Shown: positions 1-6,723 of the stretch, in pieces
How the letters are laid out: the number at the start of each line of letters is the position of its first letter
Numbering within the stretch: position 1 is the stretch's first letter
Source: Acidimicrobiia bacterium
GTDB lineage: Bacteria; Actinomycetota; Acidimicrobiia; Spongiisociales; SHLN01
Length of the DNA stretch: 28,057 nt
Assembly: GCA_013043085.1 (NCBI GenBank)
Contig: JABDOU010000283.1
Coordinates: 1-28,057 of the forward strand
Direction of reading: 5' to 3'
Notes under the pieces: generated by a model
What the model was told of the DNA's origin: nothing
What the model saw: the letters and a program-made list of their open reading frames with translations, nothing else
The model's database searches: none
Made by a program: the position numbers and the translations under genes

Positions 1-583
1 TCGCATATTCGTCGACCTGATCCATGAGCTGGATCGACCCGTCCACGTAGTCCTGCAGTTGGCTGGCGAGCAGGGCTGCGCCGACTCCAGCCAGTCGGGC
101 GGTCAAGGTTCCGGTCGTCTCCGAGCGAGCGATCTCCGTGCGCCATGTGGCAAAGACCGGGCCGGTATCTAGACCCGAGTCGAGCTGCATCAAGCTCACG
201 CCGGTGTGCTCATCACCGGCAAGAATTGCTCTGGCTACGGGAGCAGCACCCCGCCAACGTGGGAGCAAGGAAAAGTGCAGATTCACAAAACCCCGGCGCG
301 GTGCGATCAGCAGAGCATCCGGGATGATCTGCCCGTATGCGACCACCACCGCCACATCTACCTCGAGCATGGCGTCGATGAGCTCGCCCGGACGTTCTGG
401 CTGCACAACCTCCATACCCCATTGGTTTGCGGCAACCTTTACCGGGGGTGCAACGGGTTGCTTAGAGCGTCTTTGCGGTCGGTCCGGCCGCGTCACCACA
501 AGAGCAATCTCGGCAACCTCAGAAATGGCGGCCAGCGAGGGCACCGCAGCCGAAGGAGTCCCGAAGAAGGCGACCCGGGTCAT
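1..583 (-). CDS. fmt: Methionyl-tRNA formyltransferase, N-terminal part (cut by window edge)
   Basis: Fmt formylates the amino group of methionyl-initiator tRNA using 10-formyl-tetrahydrofolate, in the cytoplasm. Translating leftward from the ATG at 583 gives 194 residues with no stop before the edge. The protein opens MTRVAFFGTPSAAVPSLAAI, a typical Fmt N-terminus. Near residues 106-119 it carries NLHFSLLPRWRGAAP, the family's folate-binding and catalytic motif with Asn and His in place. A later segment around LMQLDSGLDTGPVF supplies the conserved Asp region. The C-terminal tRNA-binding OB domain lies outside the window. The start is 10 bases after the def stop, and def-fmt pairing is very common because the two enzymes act on the same formyl group. 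No strong ribosome binding site is visible, so coupling to def is likely. Identification is firm. Confidence 0.95.
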   Translation of the reverse strand, partial: MTRVAFFGTPSAAVPSLAAISEVAEIALVVTRPDRPQRRSKQPVAPPVKVAANQWGMEVVQPERPGELIDAMLEVDVAVVVAYGQIIPDALLIAPRRGFVNLHFSLLPRWRGAAPVARAILAGDEHTGVSLMQLDSGLDTGPVFATWRTEIARSETTGTLTARLAGVGAALLASQLQDYVDGSIQLMDQVDEYA

Positions 584-593
584 CGGTCCACTG

Positions 594-1079
594 CTACAGC
601 TGAGCCTTGCGCCACTCGCGCATGAACTCGATTCTCAAATCACGCTCGAGGCGTTTGATCAACAGGGTGCCGTGAAGATGATCGACCTCGTGTTGCAGCA
701 TCCGTCCCATCAGCTCGTCGCCCTCCAATTCGATAGCCTGCCCATCCACGTCGAAGCCGGCAACGCGAGCGTACTCGGGACGAGTGATCGGCCAGAAATG
801 GCCCGGAACCGACAGACAGCCCTCATCGAACTCGTAGGTCCCGCTCGTTTCGACGATCTCGGGATTGATCATCGCCCCGGGACCCTCTCCGATGTCGTAT
901 ACGAAAACGCGTTTCGAGATGCCGATCTGGGGCGCCGCTAATCCGACTCCTGGTGCGTCGTACATGCTCTCGAGCATGTCCTCGACCAGATGTTCGAGGT
1001 CAGCGTCGAACTCTGTGACGGGCTGAGCCGTCTGTCGGAGGACGGGATCGCCGAAGGTTCTAATGGGGTATATCGCCAT
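594..1079 (-). CDS. def: Peptide deformylase
   Basis: This metalloenzyme removes the formyl group from the N-terminal methionine of new proteins. From ATG 1079 it is 161 residues, normal for the family. All three signature motifs are present: GVGLAAPQIG (44-53), EGCLSVP (86-92, metal-ligand Cys) and HEVDH (130-134, the HExxH metal site). I chose ATG 1079 because MAIYPIRTFGDPVLR aligns with the usual deformylase N-terminus. An in-frame GTG at 1100 would add seven residues and overlap the priA stop by 4 bases (GTGA), so it is a real alternative. Fmt follows 10 bases downstream. Confidence 0.95.
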   Translation of the reverse strand: MAIYPIRTFGDPVLRQTAQPVTEFDADLEHLVEDMLESMYDAPGVGLAAPQIGISKRVFVYDIGEGPGAMINPEIVETSGTYEFDEGCLSVPGHFWPITRPEYARVAGFDVDGQAIELEGDELMGRMLQHEVDHLHGTLLIKRLERDLRIEFMREWRKAQL

Positions 1080-1096
1080 GGCCGGGTGAGGATAGG

Positions 1097-2905
1097 TCAC
1101 AGGTCACGCGGATCTGCATCGACGCGGACCGTGATTCCCTTCTGTCGCCAGGTGTGAATCACATCTCGTAAACCAATGCGAAAAGCACGCAAATCACGAC
1201 CCTGGGCCAGCCATCGGAATCCGTGGCCGGCCGGCGCCGGCCCGAACAACTCCACACCACGCTCAGCAGCGAGGTCGGGAAGCTCATCCGTGGGTTCCGA
1301 TGTTTCAACGACCAGCACCTCCCCTGCCGGCGGTAACACCAGTCGGGCGCGTTCTGCGAGTTGTTCCAACATGAACTCCGATGCATCCCCCCGCCTGAGA
1401 GCAACGATTACCGGATCGAGAGGGTGACTGGTTTGCACAATGAGGCGGTTTCCTCTCCCCCGTTCGACCAGTCTCGCCACTCGCACCATGACCTGCAGCG
1501 ACCGTTCGCGAGCCCGGTAGTGAGGTGCGGCAATCAATCCATCTGCATCGACAATCAGCGCCAGATCAACACCTGTGGCGGCAGCAAGGTCCGCTTCGCT
1601 TCCAACGGAAACTCTCTTCTCGTGACCCGGCTCCGACAGGTCGATATCAAGTACTCGCCCGACGTGTTCGGCTATGCGTTCAACTCCGGCACCAAGCGGC
1701 TCGAACCTGACGCCCTTGCATGTTGTACACGCGTCGGATTCATAGCCGCATCGCTCACACACTGGCCCCCGGCCGAGCCGTGCCTCACAGGAAGAACATG
1801 TGCGGACCGCGCGACACTGCACACATCGAAATGCCGGTGCATAACCCCGTCGATGAGCAAATACGAACAGTCTCTTGCCGCTGTTGAATGCATGTGTGAG
1901 CGCCCGGGTGCCGGACGGACTGAGAAGCCGTCCTTCCGGTGGTTCCTCGGAACGGTCAATCACCTCGACCAGTGGCCAGAGCCTTGTCGAAGTGGCTACG
2001 ACTCCCACCCCTGCGTCAAGCAGGTCCGTTGAGGCGGTGGAGCCCACGAATGCCAGCGCAAACTTTTCTACCGTCGCCCGTTTTCGCAATACCTCGCGAA
2101 CGTGCATGGTTGGCGTCTGCGGCTCCTTCATGGCCGGACGTTCTTCCTCAACTGCGATCGCAATACCCAGATCGGCAACCGGCCAAAGCACCCCCTCTCG
2201 GGTCCCGACGAGCACATTCCCGGCCTGGGCAGCCATCCTCACCCACGCTCGCGTTCGGACCTTCGATTCGAGTCGGCTATGGGTAATGACGATCCGGTTG
2301 CCGAACCATGCTTCAAGCGCCCGGCCCAGCCGATCAGCTTCGATCACCGTCGGCGCGATCACCATCGCTGATCTTCCAGAACGAACCACGGGACCCAGCA
2401 AACCGGCTATGGCAGCGGGTAATTCATCTCGCACGAGAATCGCCGTCGCGGGCGTCCGCTTGCGGTTTGCGGCAGCCGTCGTAAATGACGGATGAACCGA
2501 TGAAGGTGTTCGTGCGGGATCTTCGAGCTCCGGCAGGCGAATTTTCTTGGGAAGATTCGGAGGCGTGGTTTTGGCAAGAACTACCGACATCGGAGCAACG
2601 TAATGGGTTGCAATCCAACGCAGCACTTCAACCCCTGAAGACGAAAAGGCTGGATAATCGCTCGAAACGGCAGCTATTGGTTTCAAACCCGTCACATCTC
2701 CGCGACGAACAGAAATCACGTACCCACGTTTCCTCCGGTTTCCCACTGGAATCCTGACGACTGAGCCAACCGAGAGGTCGAGTCCGGCTGGTATCGAATA
2801 GCTGAACCCGTCATCGACAGCGAATGTGGGAATCGCTGGAACAACCTGTGCTATCAGCTCTGCATCAGCGTCGCTCAAGCACCGTATCCCATAACCGGTG
2901 AGCAA
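1097..2905 (-). CDS. priA: PriA-like primosomal protein N', helicase motifs lost
   Basis: PriA recognises stalled forks and reloads the replicative helicase. This 602-residue protein keeps an N-terminal DNA-binding region and the zinc-binding insertion with eight cysteines in four pairs (C361/C364, C370/C373, C383/C386, C393/C396). The ATPase motifs are missing. There is no GxxxxGKT/S around residues 160-185, and the DEEH-type box is replaced by VEEERP (252-257). Loss of helicase motifs is established for actinobacterial PriA, so this is probably a structural or DNA-binding restart factor without helicase activity. The start is uncertain: TTG 2905 (41-base overlap with coaBC) and TTG 2878 (14-base overlap) are both in frame, and no ATG is available. 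The metK gene often found between coaBC and priA is absent. Confidence 0.9.
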   Translation of the reverse strand: MLTGYGIRCLSDADAELIAQVVPAIPTFAVDDGFSYSIPAGLDLSVGSVVRIPVGNRRKRGYVISVRRGDVTGLKPIAAVSSDYPAFSSSGVEVLRWIATHYVAPMSVVLAKTTPPNLPKKIRLPELEDPARTPSSVHPSFTTAAANRKRTPATAILVRDELPAAIAGLLGPVVRSGRSAMVIAPTVIEADRLGRALEAWFGNRIVITHSRLESKVRTRAWVRMAAQAGNVLVGTREGVLWPVADLGIAIAVEEERPAMKEPQTPTMHVREVLRKRATVEKFALAFVGSTASTDLLDAGVGVVATSTRLWPLVEVIDRSEEPPEGRLLSPSGTRALTHAFNSGKRLFVFAHRRGYAPAFRCVQCRAVRTCSSCEARLGRGPVCERCGYESDACTTCKGVRFEPLGAGVERIAEHVGRVLDIDLSEPGHEKRVSVGSEADLAAATGVDLALIVDADGLIAAPHYRARERSLQVMVRVARLVERGRGNRLIVQTSHPLDPVIVALRRGDASEFMLEQLAERARLVLPPAGEVLVVETSEPTDELPDLAAERGVELFGPAPAGHGFRWLAQGRDLRAFRIGLRDVIHTWRQKGITVRVDADPRDL

Positions 2906-4040
2906 CTTCGGCCTTGCTGAGGGTTGGCCAGACGTCCTGTTGCCCGTCCGGCGTCACGAGCATGACCTGATTGGTATCTGTCCCGAAACCGGAATCAGGT
3001 CGGGACACGTCGTTTGCGACGAGAAGATCGACCTTCTTGCGCTTGGCCTTGTCGATGGCTCGATCGAGCGAACCAACTTCAGCTGCGAACCCGACGAGGT
3101 ACGTTTCGGGCGATCGTTCTGCCACGCCGGCAAGCACGTCCGGAGTCGGCTCCATCGCCAGCGTAGGTGGCCCGGACGACCGGTCAATCTTCGCCTCAGA
3201 CGTCTTGCCGGGCCGAAAGTCAGCTACCGCCGCCGCCATCACTGCCACGTCAAGCCCTTCGAGAGAAGCCCAGGCGGCTTCGGCCATCTCCTGGGCGGAT
3301 TCGACCGTTACAACAGAGATGTTCTCGTGGTCAGGAGCCCCCACCGAGGTGACCAGCCTCACGCGAGCCCCTCTTCGCGCCGCGTCGAGAGCAATCGCGT
3401 TGCCCATCTTTCCGCTCGATCGGTTGCCGATGTATCGAACTGGATCTATCGGCTCGCGGGTGCCACCGGCCGTTACCAGTACGGTCAAGCCATCCATGTC
3501 ACCGGGTCCCAGAATGCGGATGACCTCAGAAATGATCTCATCGGGTTCAACCATCCTGCCCGTTCCATGATCGCCGCTGGTCAGCGCTCCCTCAACCGGT
3601 CCGACGAGATATACACCATCGGCCAGGAGTTGGGCTGTGTTCCTACGGGTGGCGGGTTGCTCCCACATCTCGGTATGCATCGCCGGGGCGAAGAGGCGTG
3701 GAGCTCTCGAAGCGAGCAATGTTGCCGACAGCAGATCGCTACCCCCGCCAATCGCGGCTCTGGCCAAGAAGTTGGCGGTTGCCGGCGCGACCACGATGAT
3801 CTCGGCCCAGCGCGCTAGATCGGTGTGAGGACTCGGGCTCAGCCCGTCGAACAGGTTGGTGTGCACGGGACGACCTGCGATTGCGGACAGAGTTTGTTGT
3901 CCGACAAACTGTTGAGCGGCGTCCGTCAGAATGACTTCGAGTTCGGCGCCGGCCTCCATGAATCTCCTGGCGAGATAGGCAGCTTTGTAGGCCGCAACGC
4001 CTCCACTGATACCTAGAAGAACTCGCCGATCGGCGAGCAC
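2865..4040 (-). CDS. coaBC: Bifunctional phosphopantothenoylcysteine decarboxylase / phosphopantothenate-cysteine ligase
   Basis: CoaBC carries out two steps of coenzyme A synthesis: CTP-dependent joining of cysteine to 4'-phosphopantothenate (CoaB), then FMN-dependent decarboxylation to 4'-phosphopantetheine (CoaC). It is 391 residues, normal length. The CoaC half (about 1-180) starts VLLGISGGVAAYKAA and has the catalytic His in SPHTDLARW (H72). The family motif PxMNxxMW reads PAMHTEMW (119-126), and the substrate-flap cysteine position reads SGD (155-157); I believe both variants are common in actinobacteria. The CoaB half has AGGTREPIDPVRYIGNRSSG (191-210) and the CTP/catalytic lysine motif KRKKVDLLVAND (333-344). 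The start is GTG 4040, one base after the rpoZ stop, with GGAG just upstream. The gene is coupled to rpoZ and priA. Confidence 0.97.
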   Translation of the reverse strand: MLADRRVLLGISGGVAAYKAAYLARRFMEAGAELEVILTDAAQQFVGQQTLSAIAGRPVHTNLFDGLSPSPHTDLARWAEIIVVAPATANFLARAAIGGGSDLLSATLLASRAPRLFAPAMHTEMWEQPATRRNTAQLLADGVYLVGPVEGALTSGDHGTGRMVEPDEIISEVIRILGPGDMDGLTVLVTAGGTREPIDPVRYIGNRSSGKMGNAIALDAARRGARVRLVTSVGAPDHENISVVTVESAQEMAEAAWASLEGLDVAVMAAAVADFRPGKTSEAKIDRSSGPPTLAMEPTPDVLAGVAERSPETYLVGFAAEVGSLDRAIDKAKRKKVDLLVANDVSRPDSGFGTDTNQVMLVTPDGQQDVWPTLSKAEVAHRLWDTVLERR

Positions 4041-4041
4041 G

Positions 4042-4275
4042 TTACTCCGGCTCGACGATGTCTACCGCAACCTTGCCTGCCGCGATCTCCTCGAGTGCAA
4101 TCGATAGCGGCTTGCGGGACAACGTCTGCACCTGGGGTGGAGCGTACGTCCCGATACCTTCGCCAAGCTGGTTGTAATAGGCGTTGATCTGACGTGCTCT
4201 CCTGCTCGACAGCACGACGAGGGTGAAGCGCGACTTGGTCTCTTTGAGGACGTCTTCGATTGGCGGGTTGATCAT
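4042..4275 (-). CDS. rpoZ: RNA polymerase omega subunit
   Basis: Omega is the small subunit that helps fold and assemble beta' into RNA polymerase. The 77-residue protein starts MINPPIEDVLKETKSRFTLV and contains the conserved SSRRARQINAYYNQL segment (residues about 23-37), followed by an actinobacterial-type tail ending KPLSIALEEIAAGKVAVDIV. The ATG follows the gmk stop codon directly (TAA then ATG), so coupled translation is expected. The gmk-rpoZ-coaBC order is standard for actinobacteria and supports the call despite the short length. Confidence 0.95.
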   Translation of the reverse strand: MINPPIEDVLKETKSRFTLVVLSSRRARQINAYYNQLGEGIGTYAPPQVQTLSRKPLSIALEEIAAGKVAVDIVEPE

Positions 4276-5118
4276 TTATTGCATCCGAAACTTGGGGAGG
4301 ACCCGAAGTATAGAGCGCAGCTCACCTGCAGCACGTTCCACGTCGTCGTTGACGACAGTGAAATCAAAGAATGGAACTTCCTCGAGTTCCTTTCTTGCAG
4401 TCGCAAGCCGTTCGGCAACATTGGTCGTGTCACCTCGTCCTTTGAGTCGCTGTTCCAGTTCTTCGATGCTCGGCGGAAGTATGAACACGAGCAACGCCTC
4501 GGGCATCGCTGTCTTGACCTGCCTGGCGCCCTGCACTTCGATCTCGAGAACAACATCTCGACCCGCCCGCAGGTGCTGTTCGACGGCTTCACGCGGCGTG
4601 CCGTAGAGGTTGCCTGCGTACTCTGCCCACTCGAGCAGGCGATCCTCATCGATCCACTCATTGAATTCGGTTTCACTGAGGAAGAAGTAATCCCGACCGT
4701 CTACCTCGCCGGGACGCATCTGCCTTGTGGTAGCAGAAACCGAAAGGTGAAACGACGTGTGCTTGGCAAGTTCTCGAATAACCGTTCCCTTGCCCACTCC
4801 GCTAGGCCCGGAGACAACGATCAACCGACCCCGTGCCAACTCGAGCAGTGCTTTGCGGTGATTGTGGCTGAGATCGGCGATTCGGACGGTCTCCTCAACC
4901 CCGAGATCTTGCAGGCAAGCGAGGGTTTTGACCTTCCCGACCCCGGGTATCACCCACATGAGTGATGCCACTTTCGACGCGCCCAGGGTCGCATCGGTCG
5001 ACGCCTGATCGAATAGCTCCTCGAGCGTCATTCGCCTCGTGCGGAGAGCCTCTCGTGCGCGCTTGCGGACATCCCGGAATCTCGCAGCATGGTCGAGCAC
5101 TTCACCACGATCAGCCAC
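4276..5118 (-). CDS. gmk: Fusion of actinobacterial integration host factor (mIHF) and guanylate kinase
   Basis: One open frame of 280 residues encodes two proteins that are normally separate neighbours. Residues 1 to about 95 match mIHF, the nucleoid-associated DNA-binding protein of actinobacteria: a basic helical N-terminus (RFRDVRKRAREALRTRR), LGASKVASLMWVIPGVGKVK (45-64, the helix-two-turn-helix), and a final HNHRKALLELA. Residues 97-280 are a full guanylate kinase (GMP + ATP to GDP + ADP) with P-loop GPSGVGKGT (104-112), TTRQMRPGEVDGRDYFF, EWAEYAGNLYGTP and LEIEVQGARQV. There is no stop between the halves. The start is GTG 5118, chosen because GGAG lies 6 bases upstream and it overlaps the pyrF stop by 8 bases; the frame stays open to 5262 only as pyrF shadow. 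An in-frame TTG at 4839 could start a lone Gmk reading (M)ARGRLIVVSGPSG, but has no clear ribosome binding site. Both domain calls are firm; the fusion is read directly. Confidence 0.93.
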   Translation of the reverse strand: MADRGEVLDHAARFRDVRKRAREALRTRRMTLEELFDQASTDATLGASKVASLMWVIPGVGKVKTLACLQDLGVEETVRIADLSHNHRKALLELARGRLIVVSGPSGVGKGTVIRELAKHTSFHLSVSATTRQMRPGEVDGRDYFFLSETEFNEWIDEDRLLEWAEYAGNLYGTPREAVEQHLRAGRDVVLEIEVQGARQVKTAMPEALLVFILPPSIEELEQRLKGRGDTTNVAERLATARKELEEVPFFDFTVVNDDVERAAGELRSILRVLPKFRMQ

Positions 5119-5821
5119 GTGACGCTCCGGCAATCTCCTCATTGATTCGTGCGACGGCCTCGACCGGGTTCGCTGCAGCAGTGATGGGGCGCCCGACGAC
5201 CAGATAGTCGGCGCCGCGGGCCACGGCCTCGGCTGGTGTAGCCGATCGGCGCTGGTCCGCACGATCCATCGCTGCTGGACGAATGCCCGGCGTCACCCTG
5301 ACCATATCGGGAGCGACGTCGGCCACAACACCGAGTTCCGGGACTCCGCAGACCACACCCTCCACCCCGGCATCGGCTGCTGCGCGAGCGAGTCGCGATA
5401 CGAGTTTGCCGGGGGTCGTCCCTGGTGCAATCTTCTCCACGTCACCTGGCTCGAGGCTGGTGAGGACCGTGACAGCCAGGATTCCCACATCGCCGCCACC
5501 CGCGCCCGACCTCATGCCTTCGTTGGCAGCCTCCATCATCGTCCGACCCCCTGATGCGTGAACTGTCAACCACCTTGCACCATATTGACCAACCCGCCGG
5601 GCCGCGGCCTCGACCTGGGAGGGAATGTCGTGAAGTTTGGCGTCGACGAAGACGGGGAGCCCTATGCGCGCCAGCGCCGCCGTGGTGGCAGGTCCGGGTC
5701 CCATCAAGAGCCCCAGTCCGATCTTGAAGCCGGCGACGTGGTCTTTGAGGCGTTGGGCGATGGTCACGGCTTCGTCGGCGCTCGGTAGATCAAGCGCCAG
5801 GAGGATCCGACTCGTTACCAC
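5111..5821 (-). CDS. pyrF: Orotidine 5'-phosphate decarboxylase
   Basis: PyrF makes UMP by decarboxylating OMP, the last step of de novo pyrimidine synthesis. It is 236 residues from GTG 5821. It has ALDLPS (9-14), the catalytic tetrad segment DAKLHDIP (D60, K62, D65), TPGIRP (177-182) and the phosphate-binding VVGRPIT (208-214). The start overlaps the pyrD stop by 7 bases, with a weak GGAA about 10 bases upstream. The frame is open further, to 6049, but that part lies inside pyrD and has no PyrF similarity. The gene closes the pyrimidine block and overlaps the mIHF-gmk fusion. The usual DxKxxDIxN motif has Ser (DIPSQV) in place of Asn. Confidence 0.96.
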   Translation of the reverse strand: MVTSRILLALDLPSADEAVTIAQRLKDHVAGFKIGLGLLMGPGPATTAALARIGLPVFVDAKLHDIPSQVEAAARRVGQYGARWLTVHASGGRTMMEAANEGMRSGAGGGDVGILAVTVLTSLEPGDVEKIAPGTTPGKLVSRLARAAADAGVEGVVCGVPELGVVADVAPDMVRVTPGIRPAAMDRADQRRSATPAEAVARGADYLVVGRPITAAANPVEAVARINEEIAGASRG

Positions 5822-6723
5822 GGGGAAGCAGTTCCAACCAGGTCTGCCGGCGACGACTCGTTGTTTTGTCGCAACCATCGTTTCAGTTCTTTGAGGATGC
5901 GTCGACCGGCGCGGGGCTCGGCAAAGTGGGTTGAACCGATCTGAACCGCTGATGCACCGGCCATGAGATACTCCACGACGTTCCGACCCGAACGAACGCC
6001 CCCGCAACCGACGATCGGAAACCCGGGTAGCGATTGATGCACCTCCCACACGCAGCGCAACGCAATCGGCTTCAGGCCAACGCCCGAATAGCCCCCGACC
6101 CCACCAGAAAGCAGCGGTTTTCGAGTGTCGATATCGACGCCGAAGCCCCAGGCTGTATTCGTCAGAACCACCCAGTCGGCTCCTGCATCCTGAACAGCAG
6201 CGGCAACCCGGACGATGTCTTCGCTGTTGGGTGATAGCTTGGCGCCGATTGGTTTGTCGGTTGCGGCTTTGACCTCGGAGATGACCTTCGCCGAGGCGTC
6301 GGGACTCAACGCGAACATGTCATGGTCCAGGTTTGGGCAAGCGAGATTCACCTCAACGGCGCCGACCCCGGCCACGCTATCAATGGCAGCCGCGACTCTG
6401 GCAAATTCGGCCACGGTGTGCCCGACTGCCGAGGCCCACACCTCAACGTCTAGATCAGCAAATGAAGGAGCGAACTCTTGCAGCCAGGCCTCTACGCCCG
6501 GGTTTTGGATGCCGATGCCATTCAACATCGACGCTCCCGCCGGTGCCATCCGTGGCGGCTTTCTTCCGTCCCACGCCACCGGGGCAACCGACTTTGCCAC
6601 CGCTGCGCCATAAGGCCGTAACGATGCAACTTCGGCGAACTCAACAACCGACCCGACAGTCCCTGACGCCGCTATCAACGGCGATCGCAGCTCATTGCCG
6701 CCGAGTTCGACGGCCATATTCAC
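5815..6723 (-). CDS. pyrD: Dihydroorotate dehydrogenase, class 1B-like
   Basis: This FMN enzyme oxidises dihydroorotate to orotate. It is 302 residues and cytosolic, with no membrane segment. The catalytic base is a cysteine in NLACPN (126-131, C129), the mark of class 1 enzymes; class 2 uses Ser. Overall sequence (GIGIQNPGVEAWL, SGGVGGYSGVGLKPIALR, GCGGVRSGRNVVEYL) fits class 1B. Class 1B enzymes normally work with PyrK, an iron-sulfur/FAD subunit that passes electrons to NAD+, yet no pyrK lies between carB and pyrD or elsewhere in the window. The start is GTG 6723, overlapping the carB stop by 4 bases (GTGA); ATG 6717 is an alternative. Assignment to PyrD is firm, the subclass less so. Confidence 0.93.
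   Translation of the reverse strand: MNMAVELGGNELRSPLIAASGTVGSVVEFAEVASLRPYGAAVAKSVAPVAWDGRKPPRMAPAGASMLNGIGIQNPGVEAWLQEFAPSFADLDVEVWASAVGHTVAEFARVAAAIDSVAGVGAVEVNLACPNLDHDMFALSPDASAKVISEVKAATDKPIGAKLSPNSEDIVRVAAAVQDAGADWVVLTNTAWGFGVDIDTRKPLLSGGVGGYSGVGLKPIALRCVWEVHQSLPGFPIVGCGGVRSGRNVVEYLMAGASAVQIGSTHFAEPRAGRRILKELKRWLRQNNESSPADLVGTASPW

Noticed and set aside
138..941. 267-codon plus-strand ORF over fmt and def
   Set aside because: Shadow of two genes on the opposite strand whose motifs are complete; low-complexity, Ser/Thr/Arg-rich translation.
3626..3760. Altered CoaC motifs (PAMHTEMW and a missing flap cysteine) as evidence of an inactive enzyme
   Set aside because: All other catalytic residues are present, and I believe these variants are usual in actinobacterial CoaBC.
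5119..5262. N-terminal extension of the mIHF-Gmk frame
   Set aside because: This stretch is pyrF in another frame, has no mIHF similarity, and GTG 5118 has a good ribosome binding site.
5822..6049. N-terminal extension of the pyrF frame
   Set aside because: It overlaps pyrD coding sequence and lacks PyrF similarity; GTG 5821 gives a normal-length enzyme.
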